This document shows positions 31,513-39,455 of a DNA stretch of 43,458 nt, piece by piece. Below the pieces are notes generated by a model. The model was not told where the DNA came from and did not search any database. It saw only the letters and a program-made list of their open reading frames with translations. Position 1 is the first letter of the stretch. Every line of letters begins with the position of its first letter. The DNA lies in the NCBI GenBank assembly GCA_934481355.1, contig CAKSPH010000020.1, positions 1 to 43,458 of the forward strand, given 5' to 3'. The position numbers and the translations under genes are program-made. Source of the stretch: an uncultured Oscillospiraceae bacterium (GTDB lineage: Bacteria > Bacillota > Clostridia > Oscillospirales > Ruminococcaceae).

Positions 31513-31539
31513 CTAATATGCATGAAAGGAGATACAGCA

Positions 31540-32328
31540 ATGATAATAGATTCCCACGCGCATATTTTCCCGGACAGGATAGCCGCCCGCGCCGCCGACG
31601 GCATCAGCAGCTTCTACAACATGAAGGTAAGGTTTGACGGCTCTGTCGGCTCCCTGCTGGAGATCAACCGCAAGGCGGGGGTTGACCGCGCCATCGTGCA
31701 GTCCGTGGCGACCGTGCAGGAGCAGGTGCACAACATCAACGATTTCGTGTCCGGGCAGGTGAAGCTCCACCCGCAGGAGCTCATCGGATTCGGCGCGCTG
31801 CACCCGGATTTCCCCGGCATTGAAGCCGAAACAGAGCGCATAATCTCCCTCGGCTTGAAAGGAATAAAGCTCCACCCGGATTTTCAGCATTTCAACGTTG
31901 ACGATCCGAAAGCGTTCCCGATTTACGAAGCCGCAGAGGACAGGCTGCCGATCCTTTTCCATGTCGGCGACAGCAGGTATGATTTTTCCTCGCCGAAGCG
32001 CCTGTACAACGTGATGAAGCGCTTCCCGAAGCTCACGATAATCGGAGCGCACCTCGCGGGCTGGACGAAATGGGACGAGGCCGCCGAGCTGTTTTCCGGC
32101 GGGGTCATTTACGCGGACCTCTCCAGCAGCCTTTACGCCATGACCCCTGAGCACGCTGCGGAGCTTATCCGCAAAATCGGCGCAAACCGCGTGATGTTCG
32201 GCACGGACTACCCCATGTGGAGCGCCGTTGAAGAGCTGGAGCGCTTTCGCAGGCTCCCGCTCACCGCCGCGGAGCAGGAGGATATCCTGTACAGGAACGC
32301 CCTGCGGCTGCTTGGAGAAAGTATTTGA
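31540..32328 (+). CDS. Amidohydrolase family protein (amidohydrolase_2 / ACMSD-like)
   Basis: 262 residues from ATG 31540 (GAAAGGAG site). TIM-barrel metal motifs: IIDSHAHIFPD at the N-terminus (HxH), GLKGIKLHPDFQHF, ILFHVGDSRYDF (His), TIIGAHLAGW (His) and MFGTDYPMWS (catalytic Asp). It hydrolyses or decarboxylates a small carboxylate or amide; substrate unknown. The upstream continuation of the frame runs through the repeat element and is not coding. Its stop overlaps the phoH -35 box. Confidence 0.9.
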   Translation: MIIDSHAHIFPDRIAARAADGISSFYNMKVRFDGSVGSLLEINRKAGVDRAIVQSVATVQEQVHNINDFVSGQVKLHPQELIGFGALHPDFPGIEAETERIISLGLKGIKLHPDFQHFNVDDPKAFPIYEAAEDRLPILFHVGDSRYDFSSPKRLYNVMKRFPKLTIIGAHLAGWTKWDEAAELFSGGVIYADLSSSLYAMTPEHAAELIRKIGANRVMFGTDYPMWSAVEELERFRRLPLTAAEQEDILYRNALRLLGESI

Positions 32329-32353
32329 CAAGCCGCCGGTTACGGTGTATAAT
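32325..32353 (+). promoter_or_regulatory. Perfect-consensus promoter of phoH-ybeY-dgkA
   Basis: TTGACA (32325-32330), a 17-base spacer, TATAAT (32348-32353). The TGA stop of the amidohydrolase gene (32326-32328) lies inside the -35 box. Confidence 0.85.
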
Positions 32354-32397
32354 GTTTTCAGGCACTATTCCCATATTTTATTTACGAAAGGCGCAAT

Positions 32398-33405
32398 ATG
32401 TCAGAAGTTTCACTCACAATGGAAAGCATCGAGCAGCTTCACGCACTGTTCGGAGATCTCGACTGCAACGTGAACACTATACAGAAAGCATTCGGCGTGA
32501 CGATATTCAGCCGCGGCAGCGACGTAAAGATAACCGGGCAGGACGATTCCTCGGTGAACGGCGCAAAGCGCTGTCTTGAGTCCCTGTCGAAGATGTACTT
32601 CAAGGGCGACCCGATAAACGAGCAGAACGTGAGATACGTCATCTCCCTCGTGAACGACGGAACGGAGGGCGAGGCTGACACCATATCCTCCGACTGCGTG
32701 TGCGTAAGCTACACCGGAAAGCCCATCCGACCCAAGACCCTCGGTCAGAAGAAATACTGCGAGATGATTCGCAAGAACACCATAACTTTCGGTGTAGGCC
32801 CCGCCGGCACCGGCAAGACCTATCTCGCCGTAGCTCTGGCGGTGAGCGCGTTCAAGGCTCACGAGGTACAGCGCATAATCCTCACCCGCCCCGCCGTGGA
32901 AGCCGGAGAAAAGCTCGGATTCCTGCCGGGCGACCTCCAGAACAAGGTAGACCCCTATCTCAGACCGCTCTACGACGCGCTTTTCGAGATGTTCGGTCAG
33001 GAGGCTTTCGCCAAGCTCCAGGAGCGCGGCGTTATCGAGGTAGCTCCCCTCGCCTACATGAGAGGGCGCACGCTGGACGACAGCTTCATAATCCTTGACG
33101 AAGCACAGAATACCACCCGCGAGCAGATGAAGATGTTCCTGACCCGTCTGGGCTTCAACAGCAAGATGGTAATTACGGGCGACATCACGCAGATAGACCT
33201 GCCGGAAACCTCTAAATCCGGACTTATCGAGGCGCTCCGCGTGCTGAAGGACATCGAGGATATCGCGCAGAACCGCTTCACCGAAAAGGACGTTGTCCGC
33301 CACAGACTGGTTCAGGACATCGTCCGGGCATACGACAAATACAACTCGGCAAAGCAGGAGCAGGCACCGAAGCCGCCCTACCGCGCCAACAGGAGGAACG
33401 CATGA
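32398..33405 (+). CDS. phoH: PhoH-like ATPase (YbeZ type)
   Basis: 335 residues. An N-terminal KH-like segment (NVNTIQKAFGVTIFSRGSDVKITG) precedes the ATPase: KKYCEMIRKNTITFGVGPAGTGKTYLAVALA (Walker A about 132-141), LTRPAVEAGEKLGFLPGDL, and Walker B SFIILDEAQNTTREQMKMFLTRLG. It works with YbeY in RNA metabolism; ybeY follows with a 4-base overlap, the widely conserved order. Confidence 0.95.
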   Translation: MSEVSLTMESIEQLHALFGDLDCNVNTIQKAFGVTIFSRGSDVKITGQDDSSVNGAKRCLESLSKMYFKGDPINEQNVRYVISLVNDGTEGEADTISSDCVCVSYTGKPIRPKTLGQKKYCEMIRKNTITFGVGPAGTGKTYLAVALAVSAFKAHEVQRIILTRPAVEAGEKLGFLPGDLQNKVDPYLRPLYDALFEMFGQEAFAKLQERGVIEVAPLAYMRGRTLDDSFIILDEAQNTTREQMKMFLTRLGFNSKMVITGDITQIDLPETSKSGLIEALRVLKDIEDIAQNRFTEKDVVRHRLVQDIVRAYDKYNSAKQEQAPKPPYRANRRNA

Positions 33406-33884
33406 AGATATTCGCTCTGATAAGCAACGAACAGGATAAGCTCGACCCGCCGCAGGATATCGAGAAGCTCATTGACGACTGTACCGCCGCCGCCCTTGAG
33501 GAAGAGGGCATAGACGACTCCGCAGAGGTCTCCGTTACATTCGTGGACAACGAGGGCATACGGGAGCTGAACAACGAGCACCGCGGAATAGACCGCGAAA
33601 CGGACGTGCTCTCATTCCCGCTGGGCGACGATGAAAACGGCTACGAGGTAGACCCGGACAACGACGCGATAATGCTCGGCGATATCGTGATATCCCTTGA
33701 AAAGGCGGCTCAGCAGGCGGAGGAATACGGTCACTCCTACCGCCGCGAGGTGGCTTTCCTGATAACCCATTCACTGTTCCATCTGCTGGGCTACGACCAC
33801 GTCAACAGCGAGGAAGAGGAAAAGGAAATGTTCGGCAAGCAGGAAAAGGTGCTGGATAAGCTCGGCATCACCCGCGAGGCATGA
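33402..33884 (+). CDS. ybeY: Endoribonuclease YbeY, rRNA maturation factor
   Basis: 160 residues. The zinc motif THSLFHLLGYDHVNSEEEEKEMF (HxxxHxxGYDH, about 122-132) and ELNNEHRGIDRETDVLSFPLG are diagnostic. It processes 16S rRNA 3' ends and takes part in ribosome quality control. Overlaps phoH and dgkA by four bases on each side. Confidence 0.96.
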   Translation: MKIFALISNEQDKLDPPQDIEKLIDDCTAAALEEEGIDDSAEVSVTFVDNEGIRELNNEHRGIDRETDVLSFPLGDDENGYEVDPDNDAIMLGDIVISLEKAAQQAEEYGHSYRREVAFLITHSLFHLLGYDHVNSEEEEKEMFGKQEKVLDKLGITREA

Positions 33885-34345
33885 AGAAATTCCTGAAGGG
33901 CTTCGCCTGTGCCGCCGCCGGGATAGCCCACTGCCTGAACGAGCGGAATTTCCGGGTTCATTTATGCGCCGTCTGCTTCGTGAGCTGGTTCGCGCTGAGG
34001 TTCTATGAGCTTTCCCGCGCGGAATGGGCGGTGCTCCTGCTGACTTTCGCCGCCGTGCTTTCGGCGGAGGCGGTCAACACCGCGATAGAGCGGCTGTGCG
34101 ACAGGGTCTCAAAGGAGCGCAGCGAGCTTATCCGCCGCAGCAAGGACTGCGCCGCAGGAGCTGTGCTGATTCTCGCGGTTTTCGCGGTTATCACCGGCAT
34201 TGTGCTGTTCTGGGACGCCGATCGCTTCGCGGCTGTCGGGGAGTATTTCACCTCCGCGCCGCTGAGATTCCTCTGGCTGGGAATGGCGATAATTGCGGCG
34301 GCGGTGTTCGTTTTCCTGCCGGAAAGGCTCAAAGACAAGAAGTAA
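33881..34345 (+). CDS. dgkA: Diacylglycerol/undecaprenol kinase, DgkA family
   Basis: 154 residues with four hydrophobic segments. FKGFACAAAGIAHCLNERNFRVHL, then FAAVLSAEAVNTAIERLCDRVS and a KDCAAGAVLILAV stretch are family marks (the ExxNTAIE helix holds catalytic Glu and Asn). Gram-positive members mostly phosphorylate undecaprenol for cell-wall lipid recycling. An extra C-terminal helix (about 128-148) makes it a little longer than usual. Coupled to ybeY. Confidence 0.93.
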   Translation: MKKFLKGFACAAAGIAHCLNERNFRVHLCAVCFVSWFALRFYELSRAEWAVLLLTFAAVLSAEAVNTAIERLCDRVSKERSELIRRSKDCAAGAVLILAVFAVITGIVLFWDADRFAAVGEYFTSAPLRFLWLGMAIIAAAVFVFLPERLKDKK

Positions 34346-34357
34346 TGCATATAACAT

Positions 34358-34438
34358 AAAAGGTGCCGGAGATCCCGACACCTTTCAGACTGCCGATAAA
34401 GGCGCGTCTGACGCATCTGCACCTTTCCCGACAGTCTG
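34358..34438 (+). promoter_or_regulatory. Two adjacent hairpins with competing pairing before the MmcQ gene
   Basis: Hairpin 1: AAAGGTGCCGG / CCCGACACCTTT (34358-34385), at the end of dgkA. Hairpin 2: CAGACTGCCG / CGACAGTCTG (34386-34438), with inner AAAGG/CCTTT pairing. AAAGGTGC (34358-34365) can pair instead with GCACCTTT (34419-34426), so the two structures compete. This is the layout of an attenuator or RNA stabiliser, although no T-run follows. Confidence 0.5.
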
Positions 34439-34458
34439 ATTATCAGAAAGGAACAGCC

Positions 34459-34836
34459 ATGACCCGTGCTGAATTTGAACGATATATAGCCGAATACTAC
34501 GCAGCGGCTCCCGACCACCCGTGGGATTCCGACCCGGACTACGCGGTGTTCCGGCACAGCGAAAACCGGAAGTGGTTCGCGCTGATAATGGAGATCCCGC
34601 GCTCAAAACTGGGACTTCCCGGCGGCGGGAACATCGACATCGTGAACCTGAAAAACGACCCGGTAATGTCCGGTTCGCTGCGGTCGGAGCCGGGTATTTT
34701 CCCTGCGTACCACATGAACAAGCAGAGCTGGATCTCTGTGGCGCTGGACGGCAGCGTTCCGGACGAAACGCTGAAGCTGCTGACGGATATCAGCTTTCAG
34801 CTCACCGCGCCGAAAATCAGAGGGAGATGCATATGA
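34459..34836 (+). CDS. MmcQ/YjbR family protein
   Basis: 125 residues from ATG 34459 (AAAGGAACAGCC upstream). TRAEFERYIAEYYAAAPDHPWDSDPDYAVFRH, then NRKWFALIMEI, NLKNDPVM, GIFPAYHMNKQSWISVALDGSVPDETLKLLTDISFQLT is the family's order: a double-wing DNA-binding-like fold of unknown role. Overlaps the patatin gene by four bases. Confidence 0.92.
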   Translation: MTRAEFERYIAEYYAAAPDHPWDSDPDYAVFRHSENRKWFALIMEIPRSKLGLPGGGNIDIVNLKNDPVMSGSLRSEPGIFPAYHMNKQSWISVALDGSVPDETLKLLTDISFQLTAPKIRGRCI

Positions 34837-35711
34837 AGCCACAAAACGAGACCGGACTCGTACTCTGCGGCGGCGGAGGACGCGGAGCCTACCAGACAGG
34901 CGTATGGAAAGCCCTGCGCGAGCGCGGATTCGACAGCAGAATCACCGCCGTTTCCGGTTCCTCCGTGGGCGCGCTGAACGCCGCTCTTTTCGCCTGCGGG
35001 AACCTAGCCCTTGCGGAGGATATCTGGACCTCCCTGCGTCAGTCCGACATCGCCGACCCTGCAGAGACCGCCGGTCGCGTGCTGTCAAAATTTCTGGACT
35101 TCCTCGGCTCGGAAAACCGCACGATAGATATCCCCACCCCGGAAGAGACCGCCCGAGCCGGGCTGTTTTCCAGCGGAGGGCTCATCTCGCTCATCGAAAG
35201 GAACGGCGTGAACGACTGCGTTTCCGGCTGTGGAATGCCCTGCTTCGCCTGCTGTCACAACGCTTCCGCAGAGCGTCCGGAATACTTCGACCTGAGCGCG
35301 TTTTCTCCCGCCATGATAACGGAGTACCTCACAGCAAGCACGGCAATTCCGGGAGTATTCCCGGCAAAGGAAATAGGCGGCGCGCTCTACCGCGACGGCG
35401 GATTATCGGACAACACGCCCGTGAAGCCGCTATATGACATCGGTATCCGCCGATTCGTGATATCTTACCTCGGAAGTGAAGCGGCTGACCTGTCGCAGTT
35501 CCCGGACGCGGAATTTCTGGAGATTTTCCCGTCTGACGAGATACTGCTCGGAAAGCAGGAAAAGCGTATTCTGAAGGTCGGCACGCTGGATTTCGACGGA
35601 GAAAACGCCGCAAAGCGCATAGAGCTCGGTTACGCTGAAACGCTGAAATTCCTCGGCAGCGTGGGAGGTTCTTTCTTCCAGCCGCGGATTACGCGGAATA
35701 TTCCCGGCTGA
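34833..35711 (+). CDS. Patatin-like phospholipase
   Basis: 292 residues from ATG 34833 (GGGAG site); the ATG at 34827 is also possible. Glycine-rich oxyanion loop GLVLCGGGGRGAYQTGV, nucleophile elbow SGSSVGALNAALF (GxSxG), and YRDGGLSDNTPVKPL with the dyad Asp (DGG). An intracellular acyl hydrolase, probably on lipids. A Cys-rich CVSGCGMPCFACCH stretch in the middle (about 131-144) is unusual. Coupled to the MmcQ gene. Confidence 0.93.
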   Translation: MKPQNETGLVLCGGGGRGAYQTGVWKALRERGFDSRITAVSGSSVGALNAALFACGNLALAEDIWTSLRQSDIADPAETAGRVLSKFLDFLGSENRTIDIPTPEETARAGLFSSGGLISLIERNGVNDCVSGCGMPCFACCHNASAERPEYFDLSAFSPAMITEYLTASTAIPGVFPAKEIGGALYRDGGLSDNTPVKPLYDIGIRRFVISYLGSEAADLSQFPDAEFLEIFPSDEILLGKQEKRILKVGTLDFDGENAAKRIELGYAETLKFLGSVGGSFFQPRITRNIPG

Positions 35712-35754
35712 CCCGCGCATAATATTCCTGCAATAAATTATCCGGAGGCGCAGC

Positions 35755-35901
35755 ATGAATATCGTCCCATGCAGCGAAAACTGCCGCTGGCAGAGCGAGG
35801 GAACCTGCACTCTGTGCGACCTGACCCGCCCGGCGGCTTCCGCTGAAGCAAAGTGCCGCTATTTTGAGAAAGCGGAACATGACAGCTCTGAAAAGTCATA
35901 A
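35755..35901 (+). CDS. Small Cys-rich protein, putative zinc-binding
   Basis: 48 residues, preceded by a GGAGG site 7 bases upstream. Cys occurs as PCSENCRW, TCTLCD and KCRYF, a plan that could bind one zinc ion. Homologues are often annotated hydroxymyristoyl-ACP dehydratase in ruminococci, an unsupported name for so small a protein. Codon use matches the neighbours. A solo terminal repeat of the MITE-like family starts two bases after the stop. Confidence 0.75.
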   Translation: MNIVPCSENCRWQSEGTCTLCDLTRPAASAEAKCRYFEKAEHDSSEKS

Positions 35902-35903
35902 AA

Positions 35904-35920
35904 GGTCACCTCTAAAAAAC
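35904..35920 (+). repeat. Solo terminal repeat of the MITE-like family
   Basis: GGTCACCTCTAAAAAAC matches the family end GGTCACCTCTAAAAACC except at one position. No second end or interior is present nearby. It could be a deletion product or an insertion hot spot at the 3' end of the small gene. Confidence 0.6.
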
Positions 35921-35951
35921 AATATCCGCCCATAAATGCAGGAGAGAATTT

Positions 35952-36257
35952 TTATATGCTCCGTATTTTCCTGCGGGAAAGCTCGGCGTATTTCTTCTTT
36001 GTCGCCTGCCCTCCGCGGATATGGCGCTCCTGCTTGTTTCTGTCGAGAACAGCCTTCACCTCGTCGTGCAGCTTGGGATTCACCTGCGCCAGCTTCACCG
36101 TGATATCCTGATGGACAGTGCTTTTGCTTATCCCGAACTGCTTTGCCGCCGCGCGGACCGTTGCGTTGTTTTCCACTATGTAATGTCCGAGTATGACACA
36201 TCTTTCCTGATCGTTTTCCCCTAGTTTATCTCTCTTCACCTCAGATAACACCCCCAT
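35952..36257 (-). CDS. spoIIID: Sporulation transcription factor SpoIIID
   Basis: Up to 101 residues. The core ILGHYIVENNATVRAAAKQFGISKSTVHQDITVKLAQVNPKLHDEVKAVLDRNKQERHIRGGQATKKKY follows SpoIIID closely: an HTH (recognition helix SKSTVHQDI) plus the basic RHIRGG-TKKKY region. It governs mother-cell gene expression during sporulation. The start is unclear: ATG 36257 is only about five bases after the likely start point of a TATAAT at 36269-36274, so GTG 36239 may be used. Lies alone, convergent with the patatin operon. Confidence 0.95.
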   Translation of the reverse strand: MGVLSEVKRDKLGENDQERCVILGHYIVENNATVRAAAKQFGISKSTVHQDITVKLAQVNPKLHDEVKAVLDRNKQERHIRGGQATKKKYAELSRRKIRSI

Positions 36258-36282
36258 GGATCGTTCTGATTATACTCTCCAC

Positions 36283-36316
36283 CGCCCGCAGGGAGTCCGC
36301 GGGCGTTTCCTTTTTC
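36283..36316 (+). terminator. Rightward terminator-like hairpin upstream of spoIIID
   Basis: CGCCCGC (36283-36289) and GCGGGCG (36299-36305), then TTTCCTTTTTC on the plus strand. No rightward gene ends here, so it may stop antisense transcription through spoIIID. On the minus strand it sits around the -35 region of spoIIID, where DNA structure could affect the promoter. Confidence 0.4.
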
Positions 36317-36388
36317 ACAGTTTATGAGTGCCCCGGCTGTTTTATGTGCTTTTACGGCAGATTCACCCCGCATATTTTGATTAACCAC

Positions 36389-36417
36389 TTGATTTTTTGA
36401 CGAAATAATGGTACAAT
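36389..36417 (+). promoter_or_regulatory. Promoter of the alpha/beta hydrolase gene
   Basis: TTGATT (36389-36394), a 17-base spacer, TACAAT (36412-36417). Confidence 0.65.
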
Positions 36418-36483
36418 ATTAAAGTAAAGTTTCCGGAACATTTTTGTGTTCACGGACATAAGTCCTGAAATGAGGAGCTAACT

Positions 36484-37293
36484 ATGACCATCAAGACTTT
36501 CAATATCAATTCTGATAAGTCCGCGTTCGTAAAGGCATATCTTCCTGACGCCATCGCCGGACTCCCTTTCTGCGAAAAGCGCCCCTCCGTGCTGATTTTC
36601 CCGGGCGGCGGCTATGAGTACTGCTCTGACCGCGAGGGCGAACCCATCGCGCTCCAGTACCTCGCAATGGGCTATGCGGCGTTCGTTGTCACCTACGCCT
36701 GCAACGAGAGATTCCCCGAGCCGCTCATGAATGCGGCATACATATTCTACAAGATAAGAATGCGCGCTGAGGAATTCAGCATAGACCCGCAGAAAATGGC
36801 TGTCCTCGGCTGCTCCGCCGGAGGACATCTCGCAGGCTGCCTCGCCACCATGTGGAGCGACGTCCTGCTGACCAAGACCATCGGCTGCGAGCCGGAGGAC
36901 CTCCGCCCGAATGCCGCGATACTCTGCTACCCCGTTATAAGCGGCGTGACCGCTCCGCACGAGGGGAGCTTTAAGGTTCTGCTCGGCGAAAATGCTGCGC
37001 GCTCCGACCTGAGCAGGCTTTCTCTTGAGAACCGCGTAACTCCCAAGACGCCGCCCATGTTCATATGGGCTACCGCGAACGACGACTGCGTTTCCGCGCA
37101 CAACTCGCTGGTAATGGCGAAGGCGTGCGTTTCCAACAAGGTCCCCGTAGAGCTCCACCTGTTTGACGAGGGTCCGCACGGGCTTTCCACCTGCGACAAG
37201 GCCACCGGCTGGAACGAGGCGTTCTTCCTTGATAACGTCCGCCGCTGGATACCCATGTCCGGGGAGTTCCTTGCGAAGTACATGAAGGTATGA
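36484..37293 (+). CDS. Alpha/beta hydrolase, acetylxylan/feruloyl-esterase-like
   Basis: 269 residues, ATG with a GAGGAG site. The oxyanion loop LIFPGGGYEYCSDREGEPIA, nucleophile elbow AVLGCSAGGHLAG (GxSxG), the acid in WATANDDCVSAHNSL, and the His in LFDEGPHGLS give a full triad. The sequence plan matches small esterases of the BD-FAE/CE type that remove acyl groups from xylan oligosaccharides. No signal peptide, so cytoplasmic, like the GH9 enzyme. Own promoter. Confidence 0.88.
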   Translation: MTIKTFNINSDKSAFVKAYLPDAIAGLPFCEKRPSVLIFPGGGYEYCSDREGEPIALQYLAMGYAAFVVTYACNERFPEPLMNAAYIFYKIRMRAEEFSIDPQKMAVLGCSAGGHLAGCLATMWSDVLLTKTIGCEPEDLRPNAAILCYPVISGVTAPHEGSFKVLLGENAARSDLSRLSLENRVTPKTPPMFIWATANDDCVSAHNSLVMAKACVSNKVPVELHLFDEGPHGLSTCDKATGWNEAFFLDNVRRWIPMSGEFLAKYMKV

Positions 37294-37441
37294 TTCCAGA
37301 CAAGGTAAGATACACCTGCGGAAAAGGCTGAATTAATCTGCGGCGCACTGCTTTCAATGCCGTTTTTCGGCTGAGTTCACACAGAAATCATTCAGGCGGC
37401 GGAGCCGTCCGCCCCTGCAAAATACAGAAAGGACAGAAGAA

Positions 37442-38707
37442 ATGAAAAAACCATTCGTTACCAGGGAACAGATCGAGGAGATCACCAGGACCTACCCCAC
37501 CCCGTTCCACATCTACGATGAAAAGGGGATACGCGAGACCGCGCGCTCCCTTAACAAGGCGTTCTCGTGGAACAAGGGCTTCAAGGAGTATTTCGCGGTA
37601 AAGGCTACCCCGAATCCGTTCATCATGAATATTCTTAGAAGCGAGGGCTGCGGCTTCGACTGCTCCAGCTACAACGAGCTCCTGCTCAGCGGACAGGTTG
37701 GCGCGGAGGGGCACGAAATAATGTTCAGCTCCAACGCTACCCCCGACGAGGATTTCAGGCTTGCCTACAAGATGGGCGCGCTGATAAACCTCGATGATTT
37801 CACGCACATCGACATTCTCGACAAGCTCACCGGGATCCCGGAGACCATCTCCTGCCGCTACAATCCCGGCGGAGAGTTCAAGACCGACGGAAGCCCCAAC
37901 GTAATGGACACCCCGAAGGACGCAAAGTACGGCTTCACGCACGACCAGCTCATCGAGGGCTACCGCATACTCAGGGAAAAGGGCGCGAAAAAGTTCGGAA
38001 TGCACGCGTTCCTTGCCAGCAACACGCTCACAAACGACTACTACCCCACACTTGCCGGAATACTGTTCCGCACAGCCGTTGAGATCAAGGAAAAGACCGG
38101 CGTTGAGCTGAGCTTCATCAACCTTTCCGGCGGCGTCGGGATACCCTACCGCCCCGACCAGCCCGCAAACGACATCGCGGTCATCGGCGAAAAGGTTCAC
38201 GAGAAGTTCGACGAGATCCTTGTTCCGGCAGGTCTTGGTAACATCAGGCTCTGCACGGAGCTTGGCAGATTCATGCTGGCTCCCAACGGAATGCTCATCG
38301 CAAAGGCTATCCGCGAGAAGCACATCTACAAGGAGTACATCGGTCTGGACGCGTGCGCGGCTAACCTCATGCGCCCTGCTATCTACGGCGCTTACCACCA
38401 CATCACCGTGCTGGGCAAGGAAAACGAGCCCTGCGACTACAAGTACGACGTTACCGGCGGTCTGTGCGAGAACTGCGATAAGTTCGCAGTGGACAGAATG
38501 CTCCCGAAGATAGAAATGGGCGACTACATCGCTATCCATGACGCGGGCGCGCACGGTTTCTCCATGGGCTACAACTACAACGGAAAGCTCCGCAGCGCCG
38601 AGCTCCTGCTCCGGGAGGACGGCTCCGTAAAGCTCATCAGAAGAGCCGAGACAGCCGCTGACTACTTCGCGACTTTCGACTTCGCAAATTTCAACTACGA
38701 CCTGTAA
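37442..38707 (+). CDS. lysA: Diaminopimelate decarboxylase
   Basis: 421 residues; AGAAAGGAC site upstream. Fold-III PLP enzyme: YPTPFHIYDEKGIRE, the Lys in YFAVKATPNP, GFDCSSYNELLLS, SFINLSGGVGIPY, and LCTELGRFMLA; late Cys/Asp motif TGGLCENCDKFAVDR, then GDYIAIHDAGAHGFSM. It makes lysine from meso-diaminopimelate. The 148 bases upstream carry no clear promoter box that I can place. Confidence 0.92.
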   Translation: MKKPFVTREQIEEITRTYPTPFHIYDEKGIRETARSLNKAFSWNKGFKEYFAVKATPNPFIMNILRSEGCGFDCSSYNELLLSGQVGAEGHEIMFSSNATPDEDFRLAYKMGALINLDDFTHIDILDKLTGIPETISCRYNPGGEFKTDGSPNVMDTPKDAKYGFTHDQLIEGYRILREKGAKKFGMHAFLASNTLTNDYYPTLAGILFRTAVEIKEKTGVELSFINLSGGVGIPYRPDQPANDIAVIGEKVHEKFDEILVPAGLGNIRLCTELGRFMLAPNGMLIAKAIREKHIYKEYIGLDACAANLMRPAIYGAYHHITVLGKENEPCDYKYDVTGGLCENCDKFAVDRMLPKIEMGDYIAIHDAGAHGFSMGYNYNGKLRSAELLLREDGSVKLIRRAETAADYFATFDFANFNYDL

Positions 38708-38725
38708 TTCTGTCGAAAATAAATT

Positions 38726-38755
38726 GCCGCCGTGCGGGAAAAACTGCACGGCGGT
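38726..38755 (+). terminator. Hairpin between lysA and trmB
   Basis: GCCGCCGTGC / GCACGGCGGT, about 10 bp, with a 10-base A-rich loop. It is followed by ACTATTATG, so T-poor; a weak terminator or stabiliser. Confidence 0.5.
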
Positions 38756-38775
38756 ACTATTATGAGGTACCTTTA

Positions 38776-39450
38776 ATGAGAATGAGAAAAAAGAAGCATC
38801 TCGAGGAACGTCTGGAAGCCTGCGCTCCGGTCATGCTCGTCATGCAGAACCAGAACGAACACGCCAACGACCCGCTGGACGACGATCTCTTCTTCGACAG
38901 CATGAAAGTGTTCGGCAATAACAACCCCCTCCACCTGGAGGTCGGCTGCGGCAAGGGAAGCTTCATTCTGGAGCTTGCCCGCAGGAATCCCGACATAAAC
39001 TACGTTGCCGTGGAAAAGACCCCGAACGTACTCGTCACCGGCGCGGAAGCGCTCATGGAGAGCGACATAAAGAACGTGCGCTTCTGTCTTGGTCAGGCGG
39101 AATATCTGGAGCACCTTTTCCGCCCGCATACCGTGGAGCGGCTGTACCTGAATTTCAGCTGCCCGTTCCCGAAAGAGACCTACGCGCGGCACCGCCTGAC
39201 GCACACAAGATTCCTTGAAATATACAAGGCGGTGATGAAGCCCGGCTCTGAGATACATCAGAAAACCGACAATATGCGCCTGTTTGAGTTCTCAATAGAG
39301 CATTTCTCAAAGAACGGCTTCGCGATGAAGAACGTTTCACTCGACCTGCATAACAGCGGCTTTGAGGGGAATATAATGACAGAGTACGAAAAGCGTTTCA
39401 CCGACCTCGGTCAGCCCATTTACCGGCTGGAGGCCGTGGTTCCCGAATGA
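38776..39450 (+). CDS. trmB: tRNA (guanine-46-N7)-methyltransferase
   Basis: 224 residues. RMRKKKHLEERL start, SAM motif HLEVGCGKGSFILELARRNPDINYVAVEK, YLNFSCPFPKETYARHRLTHTRFLEIY (the family PWPK-type loop appears as CPFPK), and a C-terminal GFEGNIMTEYEKRF. It adds m7G46 in tRNA. The repeat at 39456 starts 6 bases after its stop. Confidence 0.95.
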   Translation: MRMRKKKHLEERLEACAPVMLVMQNQNEHANDPLDDDLFFDSMKVFGNNNPLHLEVGCGKGSFILELARRNPDINYVAVEKTPNVLVTGAEALMESDIKNVRFCLGQAEYLEHLFRPHTVERLYLNFSCPFPKETYARHRLTHTRFLEIYKAVMKPGSEIHQKTDNMRLFEFSIEHFSKNGFAMKNVSLDLHNSGFEGNIMTEYEKRFTDLGQPIYRLEAVVPE

Positions 39451-39455
39451 TTTGC

